The notes: generated from the sequence alone by a model not told the origin. Shown: positions 1 through 7,552, numbered from the stretch's first letter. The stretch: DNA of 18,014 nt from Christensenella sp. UBA1224 (GCA_002309235.1 DBXA01000057.1:1-18014); one strand, 5' to 3'. Translations and numbers: made by a program.

Positions 1-711
1 AATAATGAGGTTGGAACACTGCAGCCGATAAAGGAGATCGCCGCTGTCGCGCATGAAAAGGGGATACTGTTCCATACCGATGCGGTCCAGGCTGTCGGAA
101 GCATTGAGATCGACGTCGCGGACATGGGGATAGATATGCTTTCACTTTCGGGGCATAAGCTGCATGCTCCCAAGGGGGTCGGCGCGCTGTATCTGCGGAA
201 GGGGATCAACATTAAAAGACTCATGTACGGAGGCTCCCAGGAGAGGGGTCAGCGCCCCGGTACGGAGAACCTGGCTTCTATCGTGGGTCTTGGCGCCGCT
301 GTCGAAAAGGCTGCTTGTTCTCTGGAGGAGAGGACTGGAAAGATCAGAAATCTGCGTCAGCGATTGGAGGCAGAGATCCTTTGCCGCGTACCCGGTTCCT
401 ATCGGAACGGGCCGGATGATGAGACGGAAAGACTGCCCGGGATACTCAACATCTCCTTTGACGGAGTGAGTGGGGAGTCATTGCTGCTTTGCCTTGATAT
501 GAGGGGCGTTGCTGTATCCTCGGGATCGGCCTGCACGGCGGGGTCGCTTGAACCGTCCCATGTGCTAATGGCAATGGGTATGGAGGAAAAGAAGGCGCAG
601 GCTTCCATCCGATACTCCCTCTCCGATCAGAATACTCTGAAGGATGTCGAAATGGCGGCAGAGATAACGGCAGATGTAGTCGAGAGGCTGCGCGCAGCGA
701 TCGATCAATAG
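1..711 (+). CDS. iscS: Cysteine desulfurase (IscS/NifS group), 3' part
   Basis: A PLP enzyme that takes sulfur from L-cysteine, leaving alanine, and passes it as a persulfide to Fe-S cluster and tRNA thiolation partners in the cytosol. The reading frame is open from base 1, so the 5' end is outside the window; 236 residues are present. Counting from the first complete codon, the cofactor-binding region reads HTDAVQAVG (25-33), the PLP lysine is K53 in SGHKLHAPKG, and the active-site cysteine is C178 in SSGSACTAGSLEPSHVL. That long loop after the cysteine is typical of group I (IscS/NifS) rather than SufS enzymes. The ATG at 124 is internal and not the start. The stop (709-711) is 8 bases from the next gene, so the two are probably co-transcribed. 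Which paralogue this is (general Fe-S or tRNA-dedicated) cannot be told here; MnmA, a known sulfur acceptor of this family, lies 16 kb downstream. Confidence 0.93.
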   Translation, partial: NNEVGTLQPIKEIAAVAHEKGILFHTDAVQAVGSIEIDVADMGIDMLSLSGHKLHAPKGVGALYLRKGINIKRLMYGGSQERGQRPGTENLASIVGLGAAVEKAACSLEERTGKIRNLRQRLEAEILCRVPGSYRNGPDDETERLPGILNISFDGVSGESLLLCLDMRGVAVSSGSACTAGSLEPSHVLMAMGMEEKKAQASIRYSLSDQNTLKDVEMAAEITADVVERLRAAIDQ

Positions 712-719
712 GAGGAAAC

Positions 720-2480
720 ATGATATACGGTTATACAGAAGGCGTAAGGGATACGATACTCGAAGAATTGGAGCGCATGGCAGAGACGGAATATGACAGA
801 AGCGCATATCTGCCTGACAGGCTTCTGCAGCAGCTGCTGTATTATACTTCCGCTACTGATCGAGGCATCATGGTGTACCTTGCCAGGGATGGTGAAGTCC
901 TCGATATCGCGATGGGCAATATGTCGGCAGACGGCCTTCCGGAATTGCATCTGCGCCGTAATATAGACAGGTTGTCCGGGATCAGGCTGATCAGGACGAG
1001 ACCGGACGGCGATCCCAAGCCCTCAGAGGCAGATGAACAGGCTTTGCAGATATTACGGTTCGATTCACTCTGCGTGATAGGTGTCAGTAATGGCATGTGT
1101 ACGGGTATCACAGCCAATTACCTGGGCGAGCTGGAATACGGGAAGATGACGATAGAAACGCTCGGCCCCGTAAAACCTGGCCGCGTTCCCCAGGGATTAT
1201 GGCTGCATGAGATCGAGACGGCGGATGAAAGACTTGCTTCAGCGATAGCGAAAGGCGGCATCACCGTAAAAGCGGAAAAGGTGCTCCTGGTCGGTATCGA
1301 GAGCGAGGATTCGCTGGCGGAGCTCTCGGAGCTTGCGGAAACGGCCGGAGCGGCTGTAATGGGAAAGGTCCTTCAAAAGCGAATGAAGCCTGAACCGGGC
1401 ACTTATATAGGTACGGGAAAAGCTGAGGAGCTTGAATTGCTGTGCCGTGCACAGGAGATCGATCTTGTGATCTTTGATGACGAGCTGACCGGCGCGCAGG
1501 AGCATAACCTTGAGGAGATCATAGGCGTCCGTGTGGTCGACAGGACTGCGCTTATATTGGATATATTCGCAAAACATGCCGTATCGAGTGAAGGCAAGCT
1601 GCAGGTTGCTCTTGCGCAGGAGAAATACCGTCTGCCAAAGCTCAGCGGCAAGGGCACAGCACTTTCGAGGCTTGGCGCAGGCATCGGTACAAGGGGTCCA
1701 GGTGAGACAAGACTGGAGACGGACAGACGTATCGTGCGCCGCAGGATCGTCGATATGACAAGAGAACTCGAGGATCTCAAACGGCAAAGAGTCATGCACA
1801 GGGAAAGACGCGAAAAGACAGAACAGACCGTAGTCGCTCTGGTGGGCTATACCAATGCCGGCAAGAGTACTCTCTTGAACGCGCTTTCGGGTTCTGATGT
1901 ATTGGTTGAGGATAAGCTGTTCGCGACACTCGATCCTATCGTGCGCAGGGTAGATCTGGGTGAGAAGAGGGAATGTCTCTTGGTTGATACGGTCGGCTTT
2001 ATCAGAAAGCTGCCTCATGAGCTTGTAGAGGCATTCCATTCTACGCTGGAGGAAGCGGTTTCCGCGGATATGCTGGTAATTGTATCGGATATTTCAAGTC
2101 CTTATTACAGGGAACAGCGAGAAACAGTGTATCAGGTCTTAAAGGAGCTTGGTGCAGGGGACAAGCCCGTTGTTGAAGCGCTCAATAAAGCAGATCTGGT
2201 AGAGCCTGGGCTCGTATTCGAACCGGCAGACGGTGTGATGATCTCCGCTAAGAACGGCACCGGGCTTGATAAGCTGCGGGAGATGATCGCCGAACGAGTT
2301 TTAAAGCTCAGACGGGAGATCGAGCTCGAGATCCCGTTCGCAAAAGGGGCAGTGTTGTCTCTCCTGCATGCAAAAGGTCAGGTCTTAAGTGAAGAATATA
2401 CCGAAACGGGGACAAAGGTAAAGGTGCTTGCGGATACTACACTTGAAATGAGGGCCCGGAAAATGCTGGGTGAAAAATAA
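720..2480 (+). CDS. hflX: Ribosome-associated GTPase HflX with N-terminal extension
   Basis: HflX is a GTPase that binds the 50S subunit and splits stalled or stress-hibernating ribosomes. The start ATG at 720 follows AGGAGG at 710-715. GTPase motifs are intact: G1 GYTNAGKST (376-384), G2 around FATLDPI (401-407), G3 DTVGF (423-427), G4 NKAD (489-492). The HflX-specific glycine-rich stretch GAGIGTRGPGETRLETDRR is at 319-337 and a basic coiled region follows. At 586 residues it is well above the roughly 420 of B. subtilis-type HflX; the canonical part begins near residue 184 (VKAEKVLLVGIE). The first 180 residues form a separate domain in which RTRP (92-95) and SEAD (102-105) have exactly the H-x-H-x7-S-x-x-D spacing of a JAMM/MPN+ metal site, but with both histidines replaced by arginine. 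The GTPase assignment is secure; the JAB-like reading of the N-terminus is inference. Confidence 0.95.
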   Translation: MIYGYTEGVRDTILEELERMAETEYDRSAYLPDRLLQQLLYYTSATDRGIMVYLARDGEVLDIAMGNMSADGLPELHLRRNIDRLSGIRLIRTRPDGDPKPSEADEQALQILRFDSLCVIGVSNGMCTGITANYLGELEYGKMTIETLGPVKPGRVPQGLWLHEIETADERLASAIAKGGITVKAEKVLLVGIESEDSLAELSELAETAGAAVMGKVLQKRMKPEPGTYIGTGKAEELELLCRAQEIDLVIFDDELTGAQEHNLEEIIGVRVVDRTALILDIFAKHAVSSEGKLQVALAQEKYRLPKLSGKGTALSRLGAGIGTRGPGETRLETDRRIVRRRIVDMTRELEDLKRQRVMHRERREKTEQTVVALVGYTNAGKSTLLNALSGSDVLVEDKLFATLDPIVRRVDLGEKRECLLVDTVGFIRKLPHELVEAFHSTLEEAVSADMLVIVSDISSPYYREQRETVYQVLKELGAGDKPVVEALNKADLVEPGLVFEPADGVMISAKNGTGLDKLREMIAERVLKLRREIELEIPFAKGAVLSLLHAKGQVLSEEYTETGTKVKVLADTTLEMRARKMLGEK

Positions 2481-2484
2481 AAAA

Positions 2485-2511
2485 GGGGCTGCCTTTTGTA
2501 TGGGCAGCCCC
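2485..2511 (-). terminator. Rho-independent terminator of the M14-like gene
   Basis: A perfect 9-bp stem, GGGGCTGCC / GGCAGCCCC, encloses a 9-base loop. Read on the minus strand it is followed by a long T run (complement of 2484-2471), a textbook terminator for the minus-strand gene ending at 2521. On the plus strand the tail is only TCACTCATTT, so it may also stop hflX transcription, less efficiently. The T run on the minus strand is the complement of the last codons and stop of hflX. Confidence 0.85.
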
Positions 2512-2520
2512 TCACTCATT

Positions 2521-3831
2521 TCAACGGGAAAGGTTTTCATCCGCGTACCGCATCAGGTGGAAGAGCATATCAGCCCATCCGCAGTTGTTGTATTCACCCA
2601 TGTGGTTTCTGCGGGCATTGTCGTAATAACCTGTCCCGCCCTTGGTGCTTATTTCGACCGTCACGCAGGCAAACGGCGAGGTGCGCGCCTTTATACTGGA
2701 TCCGTATAATCCCGCGTTTTCGTAAAGGATCAGCGGAAGTATCATTCCATTGTATTCAAGCCCGAGACGCCCATAAGATTCGCTGAAGAGGAAGCCGACA
2801 GCCAGTTCCGCCGCGTAATCTGCAGATGAACCGTCTCCCCAGCCCCGCAGGTACATGCGCTCTGCTTCTACAGCATAGGCGGCGTTCTCCCTGCTAAGAA
2901 AATCAGCGATATCGATGGCCAGACTGAGAGAGGCATTGTACTCTTCATCTGAAAGGTAAGAGCTTTCGGGATAAACGATACGACCGTACTGTTCATAGCC
3001 GATATATATGACTGCCTGATCGATGTATTCCTCCAACCAACCCATGATGACCTGTGTTTCAGGCTCGCTGCCAAGCCTGTCGCCGGCGTATCCGGAAGGC
3101 CCTTTCTCTGTTTCATGCGCCGCCTGATGGGAACTGAAGGCATATTGACCCGCACAGGAGGCTGGGAAATTGAGCCCAAGGTCCACTCCGTTCGCGTTAG
3201 CCCGCCAATCCGTGTTGTCAGCGATATCCAGAAGGGATCGTCCATCGGGATTCCCGCAGGGTATCGTTACGATGCTGTACCGGAACAAAAACGCTGCGGT
3301 CTCTTCATCGCCGCTTTCATACGCGGTAAGAAGATCGGAAAGCTGTGTCATCAGGTAAGCGGTGCCTGCTGGTTCTCTTGCCTGGAGACCGGTCACGATC
3401 AGTATCAGACGATCTCCCCGCCCTACCCGAAGGGAATAGATATTACGGCCTTCGACGCTCTTGCCGATCAATTCGACATCAGCCATATCATGCAGGGAAT
3501 AAGCCCTGATCTTCTCTTCAAGTTCCGCATATGTATACTTCTTGAGCATATCATAGGATGTATCCCCATTATTCGTTATATCGAAGATGTGCAGCCATTT
3601 ATCCGCGGCGTTTTGGGTTGCCCAGAAAGCCGCTCCGTCCATGCCGTCTACCGTAAACTCACCGCGCCCGTCAAGAGTCGCAGTCATCTCATCCAGTGAC
3701 AGCTTGGCTGCAAAGGCAGTGCTGAAGAGCAGGACACTTGAGATAAGAAGGGATACGATCATAATATTCAAGTGTCTGTTGTCACAGGCAGAGAAGAAAT
3801 GCCTATGACAGCGGGATGTCATCTTTTTCAT
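2521..3831 (-). CDS. Secreted M14 carboxypeptidase-fold protein, probably catalytically inactive
   Basis: 436 residues from the ATG at 3831, chosen because GGAGAAGAAGGTG lies just upstream and a promoter -10 box ends at 3851; the longer frame from 3906 would start upstream of that promoter. A signal peptide has its hydrophobic core at about 23-40 with likely cleavage after AFA (39-41). The mature part follows the zinc carboxypeptidase (M14) plan: YTYAELEEKI (100-109), IGKSVEGRNIYSLRVG (122-137), NPDG (194-197), NGVDLGLNFP (214-223), SEPET (255-259) and VTVEIS (390-395). The active site is altered: the first ligand motif HxxE is Q150-A-R-E153, the third ligand histidine (normally H-S-Y) is G278, and the Asn-Arg substrate clamp is G219-L220. 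The general-base glutamate (E393) remains. It is inferred to be a non-catalytic, cell-surface or secreted binding protein. It stands alone between two terminators. Confidence 0.82.
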   Translation of the reverse strand: MKKMTSRCHRHFFSACDNRHLNIMIVSLLISSVLLFSTAFAAKLSLDEMTATLDGRGEFTVDGMDGAAFWATQNAADKWLHIFDITNNGDTSYDMLKKYTYAELEEKIRAYSLHDMADVELIGKSVEGRNIYSLRVGRGDRLILIVTGLQAREPAGTAYLMTQLSDLLTAYESGDEETAAFLFRYSIVTIPCGNPDGRSLLDIADNTDWRANANGVDLGLNFPASCAGQYAFSSHQAAHETEKGPSGYAGDRLGSEPETQVIMGWLEEYIDQAVIYIGYEQYGRIVYPESSYLSDEEYNASLSLAIDIADFLSRENAAYAVEAERMYLRGWGDGSSADYAAELAVGFLFSESYGRLGLEYNGMILPLILYENAGLYGSSIKARTSPFACVTVEISTKGGTGYYDNARRNHMGEYNNCGWADMLFHLMRYADENLSR

Positions 3832-3850
3832 TTGCTTCACCTTCTTCTCC

Positions 3851-3879
3851 AATATAACACTTGTTCTCAAAAATAGCAA
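3851..3879 (-). promoter_or_regulatory. Promoter of the M14-like gene
   Basis: On the minus strand, -35 TTGCTA (complement of 3874-3879), a 17-base spacer and -10 TATATT (complement of 3851-3856), preceded by TGT, giving an extended -10. Transcription would begin near 3844, leaving a leader of only about 13 bases before the ATG at 3831. Confidence 0.6.
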
Positions 3880-3979
3880 CGACAAAGTTTGCAATAAGCC
3901 GGACATACATCGCAGCAGGACGATATGCGGATATAAGGGCAGGAAAGCGTTATGTCGGCAGATGCTTGCGAGAATATAA

Positions 3980-4014
3980 AAGCAGCAGTCCGTTTACATA
4001 GCGGGCTGCTGCTT
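3980..4014 (-). terminator. Rho-independent terminator of the Gfo/Idh/MocA gene
   Basis: The stem AAGCAGCAG / CTGCTGCTT extends inward to 13 bp with one G-T pair (3980-3992 with 4002-4014), with a 9-base loop. On the minus strand the tail reads TTATATTCT after the stem's closing TT. It lies 18 bases past the stop of the oxidoreductase gene ending at 4032. Confidence 0.8.
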
Positions 4015-4031
4015 CGATCCCGGAAAGAAGA

Positions 4032-5120
4032 TCAGATCTCGGGTATCACGACATCCACTTCGTGTTTTGCGGCACTGGAGCGGATGATGCCGTCGATGAT
4101 AGCCTGATTGTAGATGATCTGCTGCCACGGTATCGGAGAAGGCCCGTTGTTGATGATGGCATCGCAGAAGTCGCGGCACTTCAGGAAGAAGAAATTCTTT
4201 TTGTTGTCTTCTTCGACTTTAGGTATCTTGATCTCGACCTGTTTCCCGACTTCATCTTTATACAGATAGATGTCGCCGACTCCGCCGTCCCATGCGCCGC
4301 CCCAGTTTACATCGGGGTTCGGGCTCTTGACCTTAAGACCCGCTTCGGTGCCGAGGAAGAGAGTATCGCCCATGGTATCCATGTGCATGGCCCAGCTCAT
4401 GCGGAAATCGAGCACCAGACCGTCCTCAAAGCGAACGAGAGCGCAGGTAAAGTCGTCAACATCGAATTCGCCGCGGTAATATCTCGGGTTCTTCCCAAAA
4501 TAATCCGATGCATACGCTGAAACGGTAACAGGCTTTCCGTAGCCTACGGAATTGAGCGCCATATCGAGCCCGTAGCAGCCGATATCGGCAAGACATCCGA
4601 CTCCGGCGTATTTCTTATGGACAAAGGTGCGGCCGGGTATGCCTCTGCGGCGTCCGCCGCCGGTCTGTATGTAGTATACGTGCCCGAGCGCACCGCTTTG
4701 TATGATGTCCCTGATCATGCGCATATTTGCGCCGTAACGGGGCTGAAAGCCTATCGTGAGTATCTTGCCTGTTTCGACCTGCGCGCGGGACATGGCGACT
4801 GCCTGGTCCAAAGTGACGGACATGGGCTTCTCGCACAGTACATTGACACCCGCTTTCAGCGCGGCTATAGCACAGACATCGTGCTGGGTGTTGTAGGTGC
4901 AGACGGAGACACCGTCCGGCTTGAGCGCAAGCAGCTTATCGTTGTCAGTAAAATCCGGCACATTCGTTAGACCGAATTCATCCAGGAAAGCGCGGGCTTT
5001 GCCGGGTATGATATCGGAGGCACCAATGATCTCTACGTCTTCCATCTGGAGGTAGCTTCTCATGTGATTGTGGGCTATCCCGCCGGTGCCTATGATCCCA
5101 ATGCGTAATTTCGAACCCAT
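4032..5120 (-). CDS. Gfo/Idh/MocA family NAD(P)-dependent oxidoreductase
   Basis: A cytosolic dehydrogenase of the family acting on sugars, inositols and their derivatives; the substrate cannot be read from sequence. The start is set at the ATG at 5120 (362 residues) because AGAGGGG lies 9 bases upstream; the ATG at 5144 has no ribosome binding site. The Rossmann nucleotide loop is GTGGIAHNH (11-19), the EKP signature with its catalytic lysine is E97-K98-P99, and the substrate-domain motif DIGCYGLD (179-186) has tyrosine where many members have histidine, a variant seen in the dihydrodiol/xylose dehydrogenase-like subgroup. It forms a single-gene unit with its own promoter and terminator, divergent from tadA. 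A TIM-barrel isomerase/epimerase of the type that often works with this family is at 7960, but not in the same operon. Confidence 0.88.
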   Translation of the reverse strand: MGSKLRIGIIGTGGIAHNHMRSYLQMEDVEIIGASDIIPGKARAFLDEFGLTNVPDFTDNDKLLALKPDGVSVCTYNTQHDVCAIAALKAGVNVLCEKPMSVTLDQAVAMSRAQVETGKILTIGFQPRYGANMRMIRDIIQSGALGHVYYIQTGGGRRRGIPGRTFVHKKYAGVGCLADIGCYGLDMALNSVGYGKPVTVSAYASDYFGKNPRYYRGEFDVDDFTCALVRFEDGLVLDFRMSWAMHMDTMGDTLFLGTEAGLKVKSPNPDVNWGGAWDGGVGDIYLYKDEVGKQVEIKIPKVEEDNKKNFFFLKCRDFCDAIINNGPSPIPWQQIIYNQAIIDGIIRSSAAKHEVDVVIPEI

Positions 5121-5149
5121 TTTCAAGACCCCTCTCTGCTTCATACGGC

Positions 5150-5178
5150 TTGCATTTTATCCGTTATAATAGTATCAT
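5150..5178 (+). promoter_or_regulatory. Candidate promoter of tadA
   Basis: TTGCAT (5150-5155), a 17-base spacer, then TATCAT (5173-5178). The -10 matches 5 of 6 consensus positions and the -35 only 3. A second TATAAT at 5165-5170 has no good -35 partner. The leader to the ATG at 5258 would be about 70 bases. Confidence 0.35.
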
Positions 5179-5196
5179 GGCATAAAGCCGTGCCAT
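5177..5196. repeat. Inverted repeat between divergent promoters, possible operator
   Basis: ATGGCA (5177-5182) and TGCCAT (5191-5196) form a perfect 6-bp inverted repeat with an 8-base centre. It overlaps the -10 end and start of the candidate tadA promoter and the predicted start point of the oppositely directed oxidoreductase transcript. A repressor binding here could touch both promoters, but a small RNA hairpin or chance is also possible. Confidence 0.3.
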
Positions 5197-5203
5197 CGGG
5201 AAG

Positions 5204-5232
5204 ATTATAGCACAGCAAAAGATAAAGGTAAA
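5204..5232 (-). promoter_or_regulatory. Promoter of the Gfo/Idh/MocA gene
   Basis: On the minus strand, -35 TTTACC (complement of 5227-5232), a 17-base spacer and a perfect -10 TATAAT (complement of 5204-5209), preceded by TGC for an extended -10. The transcript would start near 5197 with a leader of about 77 bases. Confidence 0.6.
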
Positions 5233-5257
5233 GTATGGGTGGTGTGAGGGCGTGATA

Positions 5258-5725
5258 ATGGATGATGATAGCCGTTTTATGCAGGAAGCGATCGCAGAGG
5301 CAGAAAAAAGCCTGGAAAACGGAGAGATCGCCGTAGGGGCAGTGGCAGTGTGCGGCGGCAGAGTCATCGCGCGTGCAGGGAATGAGAGGGAAAGGACACA
5401 GGATCCGACAGCTCATGCGGAGGTCCTTGCGATTCGCAGGGCCGCTCTTGCGCTTGGACGGCGAAGGCTCAGTGATGTTACGCTCTATGTTACGCTGGAG
5501 CCTTGCCCGATGTGCGCAGGCGCTGTCAATGCGGCGCGTATCGGCAGGCTTGTCTTTGGGGCATACGATACCTTAAGAGGGTGCGCGGGCAGTGTGTACA
5601 GGCTGACGGAAGATCCGAGTATGGAATGGTTCTGCCCGGCGGAAGGCGGGGCCGAGAAGGAAAAATGCGCTCGCATCCTAAAGGAGAGCATAGGAATGAA
5701 TGCCGGAAAACGGAAGAGAGAATGA
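5258..5725 (+). CDS. tadA: tRNA-specific adenosine deaminase TadA
   Basis: Deaminates adenosine 34 to inosine in the anticodon of tRNA-Arg(ACG), allowing wobble decoding. The ATG at 5258 gives 155 residues and has GAGGG seven bases upstream; a GTG at 5252 in the same frame is too close to that site. The zinc deaminase motifs are complete: H53-A-E55 (ligand and proton shuttle) and P82-C83-P-M-C86 (ligands), followed by AGAVNAARIGRLVFGAYD, which identifies the tRNA-editing branch rather than free-nucleoside deaminases. Length is normal for the family. The lysine/arginine-rich C-terminus (GKRKRE) is unremarkable. In many Bacillota tadA sits next to the SRP RNA and dnaX; here the following 130 bases hold only the promoter of the next operon. 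Confidence 0.93.
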   Translation: MDDDSRFMQEAIAEAEKSLENGEIAVGAVAVCGGRVIARAGNERERTQDPTAHAEVLAIRRAALALGRRRLSDVTLYVTLEPCPMCAGAVNAARIGRLVFGAYDTLRGCAGSVYRLTEDPSMEWFCPAEGGAEKEKCARILKESIGMNAGKRKRE

Positions 5726-5799
5726 CCGGGCATATTTTCCAAATGTCACGGATCCGGCGGGAATGACAGGCAGTTTCTAATCAATGGCTTGAAAAATAC

Positions 5800-5828
5800 T
5801 TGCCATGTGCTTGCTTGTGGTGTATAAT
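5800..5828 (+). promoter_or_regulatory. Promoter of the ireB operon
   Basis: TTGCCA (5800-5805), a 17-base spacer and a perfect TATAAT (5823-5828). The transcript would begin near 5835, about 25 bases before the ireB ATG at 5860. No terminator is evident between tadA and this point, so some read-through from tadA is possible. Confidence 0.7.
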
Positions 5829-5859
5829 TATACTAATATTGGATGAAAGGTGGCTCAGT

Positions 5860-6132
5860 ATGGACAAAAAGCTCAGCGATACATTGCTATACAATACGGT
5901 CAGCGCACAGCCGGATGTTACAGCGAAAGATGTCATCAGGTCGGTATACGAGTCCCTGAAGTCCAAGGGCCACGATCCGATCATGCAGATCGTCGGATAT
6001 CTCCTTTCAGGAGATCCTACGTATATCACCAGTTACAACGGAGCCCGGACAAAGATCCGCACGCTGGAGCGTGATGAGATACTGGAAGAGCTCGTCAGTG
6101 CTTATGTCGAAAGGCTTGAACGGGAGAACTGA
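5860..6132 (+). CDS. ireB: IreB family regulatory phosphoprotein (UPF0297)
   Basis: A small cytosolic protein; the Enterococcus homologue is a substrate of the PASTA kinase IreK and affects cephalosporin tolerance. The ATG at 5860 (90 residues) follows GAAAGGTGG at 5845-5853 and the promoter at 5800-5828; upstream in-frame ATGs would overlap that promoter. The family core is clear: KDVIRSVYESLKSKGHDP (23-40), QIVGYLLSGDPTYITSYNGA (43-62) and ARTKIRTLERDEILEELV. Threonine 8 in the N-terminal segment and T15/T21 nearby are possible phosphorylation sites, as threonines near the N-terminus are in E. faecalis IreB; this is inference. It is the first gene of an operon that in other Bacillota continues directly to ruvX; here another gene lies between. 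Confidence 0.93.
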   Translation: MDKKLSDTLLYNTVSAQPDVTAKDVIRSVYESLKSKGHDPIMQIVGYLLSGDPTYITSYNGARTKIRTLERDEILEELVSAYVERLEREN

Positions 6133-6134
6133 AA

Positions 6135-7079
6135 TTGGAAATGCGCAATCTGGGCAAGGGCGGCCCGTTGGTCTCCCGCCTTTGTTTCGGCACACTGACT
6201 CTTAGTCCGCTGCAGAGAAACCTTTCACCGCTGGACGGCGCGCGTCTTTTGATACATGCAAGAGAGCGCGGCGTCAATTTTTTGGATACGGCGGAATTCT
6301 ATGATAATTACGCACCGATACGCATCGCGGCAAAGGAGATACCGGATCTCGTGATCTGCACCAAATCCTACTGCTATGATGAGGAGACGGCGCAGAAGGC
6401 TTTTGAGAAGGCCTTGAAAGAGATGGGAAGAGAGTATATCGATCTGTTCCTCCTTCATGAGCAGGAGTCTATCCATACTCTCCGAGGGCACGAAGGCGCG
6501 CTTAGATACCTCGCCCGGCAAAAGGAAAAAGGTTACATCGGAAAGACCGGTGTCAGTACTCACTTTGTTTCTTGCGTAAAGTCCGCGCGGCTTTTTCCCT
6601 ATATCGATGTCATCATGCCCCTTATCAACATGTCGGGTATAGGTATACCGGATGGAACGGCAGATGATATGGCCCTTGCCGCACAGGAAGCGCATGATGC
6701 GGGCATCGGCATCTACGGCATGAAGGCGCTTGGCGGCGGAAGCCTTATCTCGAAGAGAGACGCTGCTTTGGATTACGTCTTGAGACAGCCCTTTCTTGAC
6801 AGTATCGCGGTAGGGATGCAGTCCCGCGAAGAGATCGATATCAACTGCGATATCTTTGAGGGGAGAAAGCCGGAGGCGAAGGATGAGAAAAAGGTGGCTG
6901 ATATCCCTCGCAGGCTCATCATAGACAATTGGTGCGAAGGCTGCGGTGCCTGCGTAAAGCGCTGCAGGCAGCATGCCCTTTCCCTCGTTAACGGAAAAAG
7001 CACTGTTGACAGGGAAAAATGTGCGCTTTGCGGTTATTGCGCCTCGGTCTGTCCGGTGTTCGCGATCAAGATCATATGA
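6135..7079 (+). CDS. Aldo/keto reductase fused to a C-terminal 2[4Fe-4S] ferredoxin domain
   Basis: 314 residues. The TTG at 6135 is preferred because GGGAG (6122-6126) lies 8 bases upstream; the alternative ATG at 6141 is 14 bases away and would shorten it by two residues. The first 250 residues are an aldo/keto reductase TIM barrel with the full catalytic tetrad D51, Y56, K77 and H108 (LLHEQES). The last 50 residues carry two CxxCxxCxxxC clusters, C267/270/273/277 and C296/299/302/306, so electrons may come from or go to ferredoxin rather than only NAD(P)H. Such fusions are common in anaerobic clostridia; the substrate is unknown. It begins 2 bases after ireB and its stop lies just before ruvX, so it is embedded in the ireB-ruvX-DUF1292 operon, where it is not usually found. 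Confidence 0.88.
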   Translation: MEMRNLGKGGPLVSRLCFGTLTLSPLQRNLSPLDGARLLIHARERGVNFLDTAEFYDNYAPIRIAAKEIPDLVICTKSYCYDEETAQKAFEKALKEMGREYIDLFLLHEQESIHTLRGHEGALRYLARQKEKGYIGKTGVSTHFVSCVKSARLFPYIDVIMPLINMSGIGIPDGTADDMALAAQEAHDAGIGIYGMKALGGGSLISKRDAALDYVLRQPFLDSIAVGMQSREEIDINCDIFEGRKPEAKDEKKVADIPRRLIIDNWCEGCGACVKRCRQHALSLVNGKSTVDREKCALCGYCASVCPVFAIKII

Positions 7080-7090
7080 GTGAGGGATAT

Positions 7091-7522
7091 ATGGAGCAGA
7101 GGATACTTTGTCTGGATGTCGGTACAAAACGGATAGGCGCTGCCGTGAGCGACCTCTTGGGGATCACGGCACAGGGCCTCGAAACGATCCCGAACAAAGG
7201 CGATGAGAACAATCTGAAGGCTGTTTCCGCACTTGCAGAGCAATACGGGACGGACAGGATACTATGCGGGCTTCCCAGGAATATGGATGGGAGCGAGGGC
7301 TTTCAGGCGCAGTTCGTGAGGGAGTTTGCTTCAAAACTCAGGGATGCCGGTTTTCAGGTGCGTTTTTGGGATGAAAGGCTTACCACGACGATAGCCCTCC
7401 GCACCCTGATCGAGGCAGATGTCAGCCGCAAAAAGCGAAAGGAATCGGTCGATAAGCTCGCTGCGGTACAGATCCTATCAACACTCCTGGATGCGGGGGG
7501 CTGGGACAGGGCAAAAGATTGA
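7091..7522 (+). CDS. ruvX: RuvX/YqgF family nuclease (Holliday junction resolvase-like, pre-16S rRNA processing)
   Basis: An RNase H-fold protein required for maturation of the 5' end of 16S rRNA in E. coli and also called a putative Holliday junction resolvase. From the ATG at 7091 it has 143 residues, close to the family norm. Motifs: LDVGTKRIGAAVSD near the N-terminus (first catalytic Asp), GLPRNMDGS in the middle, WDERLTT (second acid), and VDKLAAVQILSTLLD at the C-terminus (third acid). The start is uncertain: GAGGG is 4 bases upstream of 7091, while an ATG at 7076 overlaps the stop of the preceding gene (ATGA) and would couple translation but has no good ribosome binding site. Confidence 0.92.
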   Translation: MEQRILCLDVGTKRIGAAVSDLLGITAQGLETIPNKGDENNLKAVSALAEQYGTDRILCGLPRNMDGSEGFQAQFVREFASKLRDAGFQVRFWDERLTTTIALRTLIEADVSRKKRKESVDKLAAVQILSTLLDAGGWDRAKD

Positions 7523-7552
7523 GTAGAAAAACATAGAAAAGGAGATATCATC

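Noticed and set aside
1239..2039. Minus-strand open frame of 266 codons within hflX
   Set aside because: It lies opposite the conserved GTPase motifs, and its translation is rich in Cys, Arg, Leu and Ser with no family resemblance.
3832..3906. N-terminal extension of the M14-like protein to an ATG at 3906
   Set aside because: The extended promoter -10 (3851-3856) lies inside the extension, and the ATG at 3831 has a good ribosome binding site directly before a signal peptide.
5740..5780. Possible terminator after tadA (TGTCA...TGACA with CGGATCCG inside)
   Set aside because: The outer stem is only 5 bp, the inner palindrome is not well stacked and there is no clear T run.
6225..7127. Minus-strand open frame of 300 codons opposite the aldo/keto reductase
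   Set aside because: The plus strand encodes the catalytic tetrad and both Fe-S clusters; the antisense translation shows no motif and no start signal.
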